Assembly: GCA_902728285.1 (NCBI GenBank)
Contig: CACVBU010000789.1
Span: 526,703-590,702 of the forward strand
Direction of reading: 5' to 3'
DNA from: Clytia hemisphaerica
Taxonomy: Eukaryota; Cnidaria; Hydrozoa; Leptothecata; Clytiidae
Length of the DNA stretch: 64,000 bases
Made by a program: the position numbers and the translations under genes. The notes under the pieces are model-generated. The model was given only the letters and a program-made list of their open reading frames with translations. It was not told the origin of the DNA and ran no database searches. Positions 25,401 through 37,400 of this stretch are shown one piece after another. The stretch's first letter is position 1. Each line of letters starts with the position of its first letter.

Positions 25401-28400
25401 CTTACAATTGATTTTACAACGGTTTCACAGGGGCATGAAAAGTGAATGAGATCTGTTAAGAGACTTACAATCAATTTTACTACGGTTTCAAAGGGGCATG
25501 AAAAGTGAATGAGATCTGTTAAGAGACTTACAATTGATTTTACAACGGTTTCAAAGGGGCATGAAAAGTGAATGAGATCTGTGAAGAGACTTACAATTGA
25601 TTTAACAACGGTTTCAAAGGGGCATGAAAAGTGAATGAGATCTGTTAAGAGACTTACAATTGATTTTATTACGGTTTCAAAGGGGCATGAAAAGTGATTG
25701 AGATCTGTTAAGAGACTTACAATTGATTTTATTACGGTTTCAAAGGGGCATGAAAAGTGAATGAGATCTGTTAAGAGACTTACAATTGATTTTACAACGG
25801 TTTCAAAGGGGCATGAAAAGTGAATGAGATCTGTTAAGAGACTTACAATTGATTTTACTACGGTTTCAAAGGGGCATGAAAAGTGAATGAGATCTGTGAA
25901 GAGACTTACAATTGATTTTATTACGGTTTCAAAGGGGCATGAAAAGTGAATGAGATCTGTGAAGAGACTTACAATTGATTTTATTACGGTTCCAAAGGGA
26001 CATGAAAAGTGAATGAGATCTGTGAAGAGACTTACAATTGATTTTATTACGGTTTCAAAGGGGCATGAAAAGTGAATGAGATCTGTGAAGAGACTTACAA
26101 TTGATTTTACAACGGTTTCAAAGGGGTGAATGAGATCTGTGAAGAGACTTACAATTGATTTTATTACGGTTTCAAAGGGGCATGAAAAGTGAATGAGATC
26201 TGTGAAGAGACTTACAATTGATTTTATTACGGTTTCAAAGGGGCATGAAAAGTGAATGATATCTGTTAAAAAACTTACAATTGATTTTATTACGGTTTCA
26301 AAGGGGCATGAAAAGTGAATGAGATCTGTTAAGAGACTTACAATTGATTTTATTACGGTTTAAAAGGGGCATGAAAAGTGAATGAGATCTGTTAAGAGAC
26401 TTACAATTGATTTTATTACGGTTTCAAAGGGGCATGAAAAGTGAATGAGATCTGTTAAGAGACTTACAATTGATTTTACAACGGTTTCAAAGGGGCATGA
26501 AAAGTGAATGAGATCTGTTAAGAGACTTACAATTGATTTTACAACGGTTTCAAAGGGCATGAAAGTGAATGAGATCTGTTAAGAGACTTACAATTGATTT
26601 TACTACGGTTTCAAAGGGGCATGAAAAGTGAATGAGATCTGTGAAGAGACTTACAATTGATTTTATTACGGTTTCAAAGGGGCATGAAAAGTGAATGAGA
26701 TCTGTGAAGAGACTTACAATTGATTTTACAACGGTTTCAAAGGGGCATGAAAAGTGAATGAGATCTGTGAAGAGACTTACAATTGATTTTACAACGGTCT
26801 CAAAGGGGCATGAAAAGTGAATGAGATCTGTTAAGAGACTTACAAACAATTTTACTACGGTTTCAAAGGGGCATGAAAAGGGAATGAGATCTGTTAAGAG
26901 ACTTACAATTGATTTTACAACGGTTTCAAAGGGGCATGAAAAGTGAATGAGATCTGTGAAGAGACTTACAATTGATTTTACAACGGTTTCAAAGGGGCAT
27001 GAAAAGTGAATGAGATCTGTGAAGAGACTTACAATTGATTTTACAACGGTTTCACAGGGGCATGAAAAGTGAATGAGATCTGTTAAGACACTTACAATCA
27101 ATTTTACTACGGTTTCAAAGGGGCATGAAAAGTGAATGAGATCTGTTAAGGTGGTCGTTAACACTTCTGAGATAGCATCATCTTTTTTGGGTCGATTTTT
27201 CAATTTTTGGTTTAAATTAAAGTTTGAACCTTACTAAACAATATCCCGAAGTTTTATTTGATATAAAGAAGAGGAAAGTGGAAAAATTTAGCTCTTTAGA
27301 CACCTACCTGAGCAGATCTTGCGGTCCGCCCTAAACGCCCACCCCGCCGCCCGTCACGAAAACCGCAATATTTGCTCTTCTGGTCCTTGGAGCGACTTTA
27401 AATTTTTACCGTCGCTACTTAGAGCCACAAAGGACATTTCCGGAAAATTTTACACCGGTACTATTAATAGTTCCGGATTTATGACAACCAAAACAAACCC
27501 GCCATCTTGAATCTTCTCAAATTTCAAGTGTGGTTTTTTGGTAAAGGGAAAAACTGTTTCATGGCTTATTTTCTTGTAGTAAGTGATGCTTTAATGCTTC
27601 CATTTTATATAAAGAGCTTCTCAAAACTCCAAGGAACATTTTTACTTGATAATCTTTCTAATTTCCTCCCCATTGCCACCATTGGGATCAAATTTCAGCG
27701 CCACAAATGTGTGACAGGTACGTGAAACGTTTCTTCTGTTTTCTCTCTCTTTTTAAGTTATTTAATTGATAATTTACTTTTAAAAACGTCCATAATATAT
27801 TCTTGAAACCATCCATACACTTTTAGTTGGGTTTTGATAGTGATATAGTTGATTTTGGTGCATTTCGGGGTTTTCGCAAAAGTGAAAGTGAAAGTGCTCT
27901 TTTACTAGACTTGAGCGCAGCTTGTATTTCAAGTAACGGGGATGGAAATTTACTTTTCTACAATAAAATGTGTTACTATAATCAATTAAAAGGTTAGGGA
28001 ATAATTTTCAATCACTTTTCACCAACTTTTAGCTTTTTCGCAGGCAAAAGTAAGGTTTACGCAACTTTTTGGCATGTTTGCGGTAAATCTCAGGGTTCCA
28101 GTCGAAGCCTTGAATTTGCTGACACATGCAAAAAAAATGGCTTTACTTTCTTTCTTATATTGAAAATTGGATTAGTGCATCAAGTTCAACTGAAATATGT
28201 CAAAAATCCCATATTAAAAGCTTTTTTTTCCTCTTTTTACAGCAATAAATAGTTTTAAGGCCAGTTTACGCAAAACAGCAAAATCGGGGGTTTTTGATCT
28301 CTTGGCGGAAATATCTCAGGATTGGATGGTCCGATTGGCATGAAATTTTCAACACAGCTTCCCCTCATGGAAAGGTGTGATCTGAGTGAAACAGTTTTAA

Positions 28401-31400
28401 AAAAAAATGTTTTGTTGATTTTATAATTATAAAAAACAGTTTTTTGGGTTTTTACCCCCTGATTTTATTTTTTTCAAATTTTTTTTTCACTCAGATCACA
28501 GAAGGTCACTAGGGTAACATAACTGCCAAATATCAAAAGCTAACTCCTTCTGGTTGCTGAGATTTTTCTGCCAAGAGATTTTCGAATCTATTTTTAGAAG
28601 TGACGTCATGACCCCCGTCTTTGATATTTTTAATTATTTTTTCTATTTTTAGAACAACATAATAATGAAGTACCATCATACAAAGTTTCAACAATATATC
28701 ATTTATACATTTTGAGATATTTCAATTTGAATATTTTTTGACATTTTCAAAAAGTTTGTTAACGACCACCTTAAGAGACTTACAATTGATTTTACAACGG
28801 TTTCAAAGGGGCATGAAAAGTGAATGAGATCTGTGAAGAGACTTACAATTGATTTAACAACGGTTTCAAAGGGGCATGAAAAGTGAATGAGATCTGTTAA
28901 GAGACTTACAATTGATTTTATTACGGTTTCAAAGGGGCATGAAAAGTGATTGAGATCTGTTAAGAGACTTACAATTGATTTTATTACGGTTTCAAAGGGG
29001 CATGAAAAGTGAATGAGATCTGTGAAGAGACTTACAATTGATTTTATTACGGTTTCAAAGGGGCATGAAAAGTGAATGAGATCTGTGAAGAGACTTACAA
29101 TTGATTTTACAACGGTTTCAAGGGGCATGAAAAGTGAATGAGATCTGTGAAGAGACTTACAATTGATATTATTACGGTTTCAAAGGGGCATGAAAAGTGA
29201 ATGAGATCTGTGAAGAGACTTACAATTGATTTTACAACGGTTTCAAAGGGGCATGAAAGTGAATCAGATCTGTTAAGAGACTTACAATTGATTTTATTAC
29301 GGTTTCAAAGGGGCATGAAAAGTGAATGAGATCTGTGAAGAGACTTACAATTGATTTTATTACGGTTTCAAAGGGGCATGAAAAGTGAATGAGATCTGTT
29401 AAGAGACTTATAATTGATTTTATTACGGTTTCAAAGGGGCATGAAAAGTGAATGAGATCTGTTAAGAGACTTACAATTGATTTTACAACGGTTTCAAAGG
29501 GGCATGAAAAGTGAATGAGATCTGTTAAGAGACTTACAATTGATTTTACTACGGTTTCAAAGGGGCATGAAAAGTGAATGAGATCTGTGAAGAGACTTAC
29601 AATTGATTTTATTACGGTTTCAAAGGGGCATGAAAAGTGAATGAGATCTGTGAAGAGACTTACAATTGATTTTACAACGGTTTCAAAGGGGCATGAAAAG
29701 TGAATGAGATCTGTGAAGAGACTTACAATTGATTTTACAACGGTCTCAAAGGGGCATGAAAAGTGAATGAGATCTGTTAAGAGACTTACAATCAATTTTA
29801 CTACGGTTTCAAAGGGGCATGAAAAGGGAATGAGATCTGTTAAGAGACTTACAATTGATTTTACAACGGTTTCAAAGGGGCATGAAAAGTGAATGAGATC
29901 TGTGAAGAGACTTACAATTGATTTTACAACGGTTTCAAAGGGGCATGAAAAGTGAATGAGATCTGTGAAGAGACTTGCAATTGATTTTACAACGGTTTCA
30001 CAGGGGCATGAAAAGTGAATGAGATCTGTTAAGAGACTTACAATCAATTTTACTACGGTTTCAAAGGGGCATGAAAAGTGAATGAGATCTGTTAAGAGAC
30101 TTACAATTGATTTTACAACGGTTTCAAAGGGGCATGAAAAGTGAATGAGATCTGTGAAGAGACTTACAATTGATTTAACAACGGTTTCAAAGGGCATGAA
30201 AAGTGAATGAGATCTGTTAAGAGACTTACAATTGATTTTATTACGGTTTCAAAGGGGCATGAAAAGTGATTGAGATCTGTTAAGAGACTTACAATTGATT
30301 TTATTACGGTTTCAAAGGGGCATGAAAAGTGAATGAGATCTGTGAAGAGACTTACAATTGATTTTATTACGGTTTCAAAGGGGCATGAAAAGTGAATGAG
30401 ATCTGTGAAGAGACTTACAATTGATTTTACAACGGTTTCAAAGGGGCATGAAAAGTGAATGAGATCTGTGAAGAGACTTACAATTGATATTATTACGGTT
30501 TCAAAGGGGCATGAAAAGTGAATGAGATCTGTGAAGAGACTTACAATTGATTTTACAACGGTTTCAAAGGGGCATGAAAAGTGAATGAGATCTGTTAAGA
30601 GACTTACAATTGATTTTATTACGGTTTCAAAGGGGCATGAAAAGTGAATGAGATCTGTGAAGAGACTTACAATTGATTTTACTACGGTTTCAAAGGGGCA
30701 TGAAAAGTGGATGAGATCTGTTAAGAGACTTACAATTGATTTTACAACGGTTTCAAAGGGACATGAAAAGTGAATGAGATCTGTTAAGAGACTTACAATT
30801 GATTTTATTACGGTTTCAAAGGGGCATGGAAAGTGAATGAGATCTGTTAAGAGACTTACAATTGATTTTATTACGGTTTCAAAGGGGCATGAAAAGTGGA
30901 TGAGATCTGTTAAGAGACTTACAATTGATTTTATTACGGTTTCAAAGGGGCATGGAAAGTGAATGAGATCTGTTAAGAGACTTACCAACAATGCTCTTTC
31001 AAAAGCTTCTTGTGAATAGCCTTCTTTCAGCTCCTACAAAAAGAAATAATGCAGCAAATGTTGAGCCATTTTTCCCTTTCCACCTGAGGATTGGATTCGG
31101 CGACTTTCCGAATTTCAAATACATTTGACCCTTTCTAATTCGACCGACGTCTAATATTCGTCGTCGCCGTCAACAAGAAACTATCATAAACGACTCTCTA
31201 CAATTCAATACACTCTACTATTCAAACCCTTATTCAATGAAAATATTTTTCCCTCCGAAAATCGAATTGAATTTATAATACACAAAATGGATAATTTGAA
31301 CGAAGAGGTTTGGAACCTACTTGTATGATAGCCTCTTGTCCAGTGATGACAGCCTTGCATTGTTCCAACCTTTGTTGCAATTCATCTGTTGAAGAAGGGT

Positions 31401-34400
31401 TGATGGTGAGTGATGATTTCTCGTCTTTCTTTGGAGATTGTTCTATAATCAAAAGAAAGAATGAGGTTACCAATACGGCGGACTTACCTTATTGGAACTA
31501 ATTTTCACGGTCGAAAAAAATATCCGAAAATTGCATTTCGCGGATTTCAATTTTCGCGGTTTTGCACTTTTTTGGACAAATTTCTTTCATTTTCCGAGGA
31601 GTTTTTCAAATTATACGACAAAATTGTAAAAAATTGTATTTCGCGGGAATTAATTTTCGCGGATTTTAACTCTCAAAATTTTTCGTGGGCTCAAATTTTC
31701 GCGCTTTTGACGAAAAACCGCGAAAAACGTTAATATCTATTCCCGCGAAAATTAGTTCCAATAAGGTACGCTAATCTGAACTTCTATTAATTGAATTTTT
31801 CTATAATTCGAACTTATCATCCACATGAAAAATATAAGAAATCTGATTGGCTAAAAACGCGTACATAAATGTTGTATTTCATACTGTACAAATCAGGCCA
31901 ATCTCGCACTTATTTCTACCATATGTGTAGATATGTAGAATCCGTAAATCTACTATATGTGTAGATACGGTAAATGCTTTAACATACAGACTTATGCAAA
32001 AAAGGGCAAAAATCACGAAAGTTTCTGCCCTTTAAATGCATATGCATTAAAGTATGGCTAATTTATTATTACAGTCTGTAGTAGAAAGTAAAGCAAATTA
32101 ATGATAAATAAACCGCCTCGTCAGTTGTCCGAAACAATACAGTCCGATAAAAGTCGGGCTGTATTCTCTCTCATCTCTCCATGCAAATTACCGGTAATCA
32201 AAATGATAGTCCAGCCTGACGATGTCAGCAAAAAGTGCGTGCGTAAGCATTCAGGTGGTTTTCGGGCATGATCCGTCAATTTTAATTTTTCAGAATTTAA
32301 TGATGCTTGATAAGCAATTCATGATATGCACCACTGCAATGACTTCACGAAATTATGCAACTTTAATGTTTTTGTCCCACCCAATACGTCACTTTTTCTA
32401 TTGTTTAAGTGACGTATTGGGTGAAAGATTTTAAAAAGTTCTCAGAAGACTTTTTCCAGTGGTGCATATCATGAATAGAAGGTGTAAACAATCGTACAAT
32501 GTGTACCGGACGTAATGTTACGTAATGTAATACAATACCTTTCGGAGTAGTGTTTTCGAGACGATCTCTTAAGTTGGCTAAGATTTGTTGAAATTTATCC
32601 TCCACTTCTATAAAGAAAATGAAAGGAAATGTAAAAAGAGATACCATATCAGTAGAAAATTTGGCGGCGAAAAGTGACAAAAAATCTACTAAATGTATGT
32701 TGTGACTAAACGTTTACCGACGAATTTTTGTACACATTTTTTTATAGTATGAACCGGGAAAGCAACCAAAAATATCTAAAAAAGGAGGCCTAAAATGCGT
32801 ACCAATGGTATTTAAATACCAAATTTGAGGTATTTTGGACATAAATTTACATAAAAAGCCAAAATTTTGGCATTTTTGGCTTAAAATCCATAAGCAACTT
32901 TTTTGGCTGAAATCCTGAAAATCCTTAGCAACTCCAGTCCTGAGCCGAAAATTGGGGTTGCTTACAAAAAATGTGTAACCGACGAGTACTTATTTTTTTT
33001 CTTGAAGAAATTTGAGATGAGGAGGCAGATGGCGTGTCTACTAAATTGTGTTGTATTGATAAATAAAGATCGGGAATTAAAATAAATCGGTGGAAAGATT
33101 GGGGTCGTCCTCAGAGTTACTTTTCCAAACTTTTTGCCCCGATAAGCATCATATGTCGTGAAGTAGAAACAGTTCGTCTTAACCCTTTAACTTTCGTTCG
33201 AATTCTTTAAGGTTCGACCTATTTGCCTATTTGCCAGATGTCGGCATATGCCGACAAGAGCGACCATCACATTTAGCTTTATTTTCTGAAAAATATCAGA
33301 AATATAAGTGATATGTATTTACTTTGAGTTGAAATATGTATAATTATGAAAAACATCTTTAAAATATATTTTAATTGATTACCGGTGCTTTTTAATGAAA
33401 TCTAGTTCAATATCGAACTTTCAATAAACTAAAAAAAAACCTCTGGCAAATAGGTCGCGATCTCTCTTATTGGTAAATGCCGACAGCGGCACTGAAAGGG
33501 TTAATGATCTCCCACAAGCACAACTTCGCACACCCCTGTCTCGCAACCCCGATGGAAGTTTCCCCTCAATGGGGATAAAATTCATATTGAAAGCTCAATG
33601 GGGATTCTATTGTTCAACGTTAAAAAATCAAGTGGGGATGGTTTTGGAGTGCAATTTTTAATCGTTGAATTTCAAATGGGTTAAAGTCAAAATTCAAAGT
33701 CAATTTCCCAGTAGGGCTGAAATTCCAGGGTATTTTCCCAGCGGGGACCAAATTTTTGCCAAATTGTCCAGCGGGTCTGTGACACAGGGGTGTCTTCGCA
33801 AATGATAGTCCAAAAACCATACCTGTTTTAATCATAAAGAAAGGCATTTGTAATTGTCTCGACTGTTGATATTTTTATTATGTTTTTAGCTATTATTTGT
33901 CTTACTTGCTTTTTGTTCCGTATTTTATTATGTCATTTTCCATAATGGTAGATTAGCTACGCATAACGTTTTTACTATCGAATATACTAGTTTTTCCAGC
34001 ATAAAGCTGACAGTCTCAATTGTCTTTTCTATCTGCCTCCATCATGACAAGCTCAACAGGTTATGGGCCCAGTGCGAACAATCTTTAGCAGAACATTGCT
34101 TTCGATGGAGATGAAAGAAAATTTGAGCTGTGGGAGGTGAAGTTCTTAGGATACATGAACATTCGTAAACTGAAACATGTTTTCGTTTCTGAAGATGAAA
34201 TTACAGCTGAGAAAAACGAATTAGCTTTCTCTGAACTCATCCAATTCTTGGACGAACGTTCCATTTCACTTATTATGAGAGATGCAAGAGACAATGGTAG
34301 ACTTGCATTCAAAATCCTCAAGGAACACTATGCTGGTTCAGGCAAACCGAGGATAATAACTTTGTACACTCAGTTAACCTCTTTGATCAAACGAAACAAT

Positions 34401-37400
34401 GAATCAATCACTGACTACATCTTACGTGCTGAGTCAGCTGCAAATGCCCTACGCACCGCCAAGGAAACCGTGAGTGATGGCCTACTTGTGGCCATGGTTG
34501 TAAAAGGACTCCCAGATCAATACAAATCCTTTATAGCCGTTACTACCCAATCAGAGGACGTAGTGCAAGATTTTCAAAAATTCAAACAAGCCCTCAAGAA
34601 CTTCGAGGATACAGAACAGACTCGTAACAAACGTCCTGACTCAACTGAAGGTGATAATATCATGAAGACAGACTCCTATCGTACCAAGAAACTCACATGC
34701 TTTAATTGTGGTGCTGCTGGCCACAAATCAACCGACTGTCGCAAACCCAAAAAGCAAAACTACGACAAACCGTATTGCTCGTACCACAAAACCGATTCCC
34801 ATTCGAACGAGACATGTCGAAAACAAAAACAACAACACACAGCTAAAACCGTTTCGGACGAATCAGAAGGACATTCATTTGTATTCACAGTTGAGGATAG
34901 CAACAAACTGCTTTTAAAAACTTCATCAGACAAATTTCTAGTTGATTGTGGTGCAACCACCCACATTGTGAACACAGACTCAAACTTTATTGACATTGAT
35001 ACAACTTTCAAACCAGACCAACATTTCATCGAACTTGCTGATGGTTCCAGATCTAACAACCTAGCAAAGAAAAAAGGGACAGTGTCAATTTCTTTGTTAT
35101 CTTCCACTGGAAAAGTCGTTAATGCAAAATTAGACAATGTATTGTATGTACCTTCATTTCCACAATGCATTTTCTCAGTCCAAGCAGCAACAAAGAAAGG
35201 AACAAAATTGAACTTTGAAGGTGATCATGCTGAACTTATTACCACTGATGGTACCACATTCCCGATCGAGCAACATGGTCGATTGTACTACCTCTGTAAG
35301 ACATCAGTATCCGATACCAGAACTGAATCGCTCAAGACATGGCACAAACTTCTAGGTCATTGCAACCTTTCCGACGTCAAAAAGCTAGAAGGAGTCGCCC
35401 AAGGTATGAACATTTCAGATAAAAGTGACCTTGATTGTGAAACATGTATTCTCGCCAAACAGACCAACAATCGTAACCGAGATGCTGACATCCGAGCTAC
35501 CAAACCCTTCGAATTAGTCCACACTGACCTTGCTGGTCCTGTCGATCCTGTAGCTAAAGATGGCCACCGCTATGCTATGATTTTCGTTGACGATTTTTCA
35601 GGATGCTCGTTTACATACTTCCTGAAAAACAAGTCAGATGCATTGCAAGCAACCGAGAAATTCTTAGCGGATACCAACCCATTTGGTAATGTTAAAACTT
35701 TCAACTTTCATACTGAATTTCTACCCACAGGAGATACCGATCGTCTACGTAGTGACAATGGGGGAGAGTATATATCAGCTGAATTCAAAGCACTTTTGTT
35801 AAAGTACAATATCAAACATGAATTGACATCGCCCTACTCGCCACACCAAAATGGGACAGCAGAACGAAACTGGAGAACACTTTTCGAGATGGCACGATCT
35901 TTGTTAATCGAAGCCAACCTACCAAAGTCACTATGGACTTACGCTGTCCTAACCGCCACACATATTCGAAACCGTTGCTATGTGCAAAGATTGAAAACTA
36001 CACCGTACAGCGTAATCACTGGAAGGAAACCCGACATCTCGAAGATGCATCTATTCGGAAGTGTTTGCTACCCTCTCATCCATGACCCAAAGAAACTAGA
36101 CCCTCGATGCAAAAAGGGTTATTTTGTTGGGTACGATCGCGACAGCCCATCATACCTCGTCTATCACCCAGACAAACGTACTGTCATGAAATATCGACTC
36201 GTAAAGTTCACCGATAAGTTTGAAACTAAACCGGAATCAGATGTACTCTTGCCTCCAACTGAACCTGAGGAGCAAGAAGTTAAAACAGAGACAGAACCCT
36301 CCAAGCCAGTAGTCAGTCCAGAGCAACGTAAAAGCTATCCATTGAGGAGCCGTCAACAACCAATGAAAGATGAAGACGTGAAAGAGGACACCGATTCCAT
36401 CAACCACATTGATTTTTGCTACCTGGTGAATGCCCCGCTTACTTACCAGGAAGCCATGACCAGCCCAGATTCGCAAAAATGGGCAGCCGCAATGGATGAT
36501 GAAATTAAATCGTTACAACTCAACAACACCTACACGTTAACCGAACCGCCTGAGAACAAATCAATTGTTGGTGGAAAATGGGTTTATCACATCAAAGGAA
36601 ATCCAGATTCTCCAATCTACAAAGCCAGATTCGTTGCCAAGGGATATTCTCAGATCCAAGGGATTGATTATACCGAAACGTTCTCTCCGACAGCCCGCAT
36701 GGAATCAGTCCGTACCATAATGCAAATCGCCATACAGAACGATCTAGTACTCCATCAAATGGATGTCAAGAGTGCTTACCTTCACGCTCCAATCGATGAG
36801 GACGTATATGTTACTCCACCGGAAGGATATGAACCTGTCAATAAAGTGTGGAAGTTGAACAAGTCGCTTTACGGATTAAAACAGAGCGGTCGTAATTGGC
36901 ACACTCTTGTACACGATTATCTCATTAACGAACTATCCTTCAAGCAATCATCAGCAGACCCATGCGTCTATTTTCAACAGGGTGGAACCGCCATCCTACT
37001 CGTTTGGGTAGACGACATTATTATCGCCACACGTACCGAGTCCCACATGGCACAACTGAAATCAAAATTCTCATCAAAATTTAAGATGAAAGACCTCGGA
37101 GAACTATCTACCTTCCTCGGTATTAACTTCAAACAGACAGAGGAATTCATCACCATGTCGCAATCACATTACCTTGAAGCTGTTTTAAAAACTTTTAATC
37201 TATGGGACTGTAAACCCCGATCTACACCATGTGAGCAAAACCTCAAAGCTTACAATGATTCGAAATCCGACGAGACCGACAACCAGAAGTACCGTAAAAT
37301 GGTTGGAAGTCTAATTTACGCTATGACGTGCACAAGACCCGATATCGCTTTTGTCGTGACGAAATTATCTCGACATCTATCTTGCCCTGAATCATCAGAT

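Noticed and set aside
17853..30985. CRISPR-like array
   Set aside because: The repeats are contiguous with no unique spacers, and the context is a eukaryotic intron.
18465..30991. Long minus-strand open frames (up to 493 codons) with a 21-residue repeat
   Set aside because: They follow from a stop-free 63-bp satellite unit. Frames are broken by single-base deletions in many units (for example near 19214, 19800 and 26550), each unit holds splice-donor sequence, and no conserved start exists.
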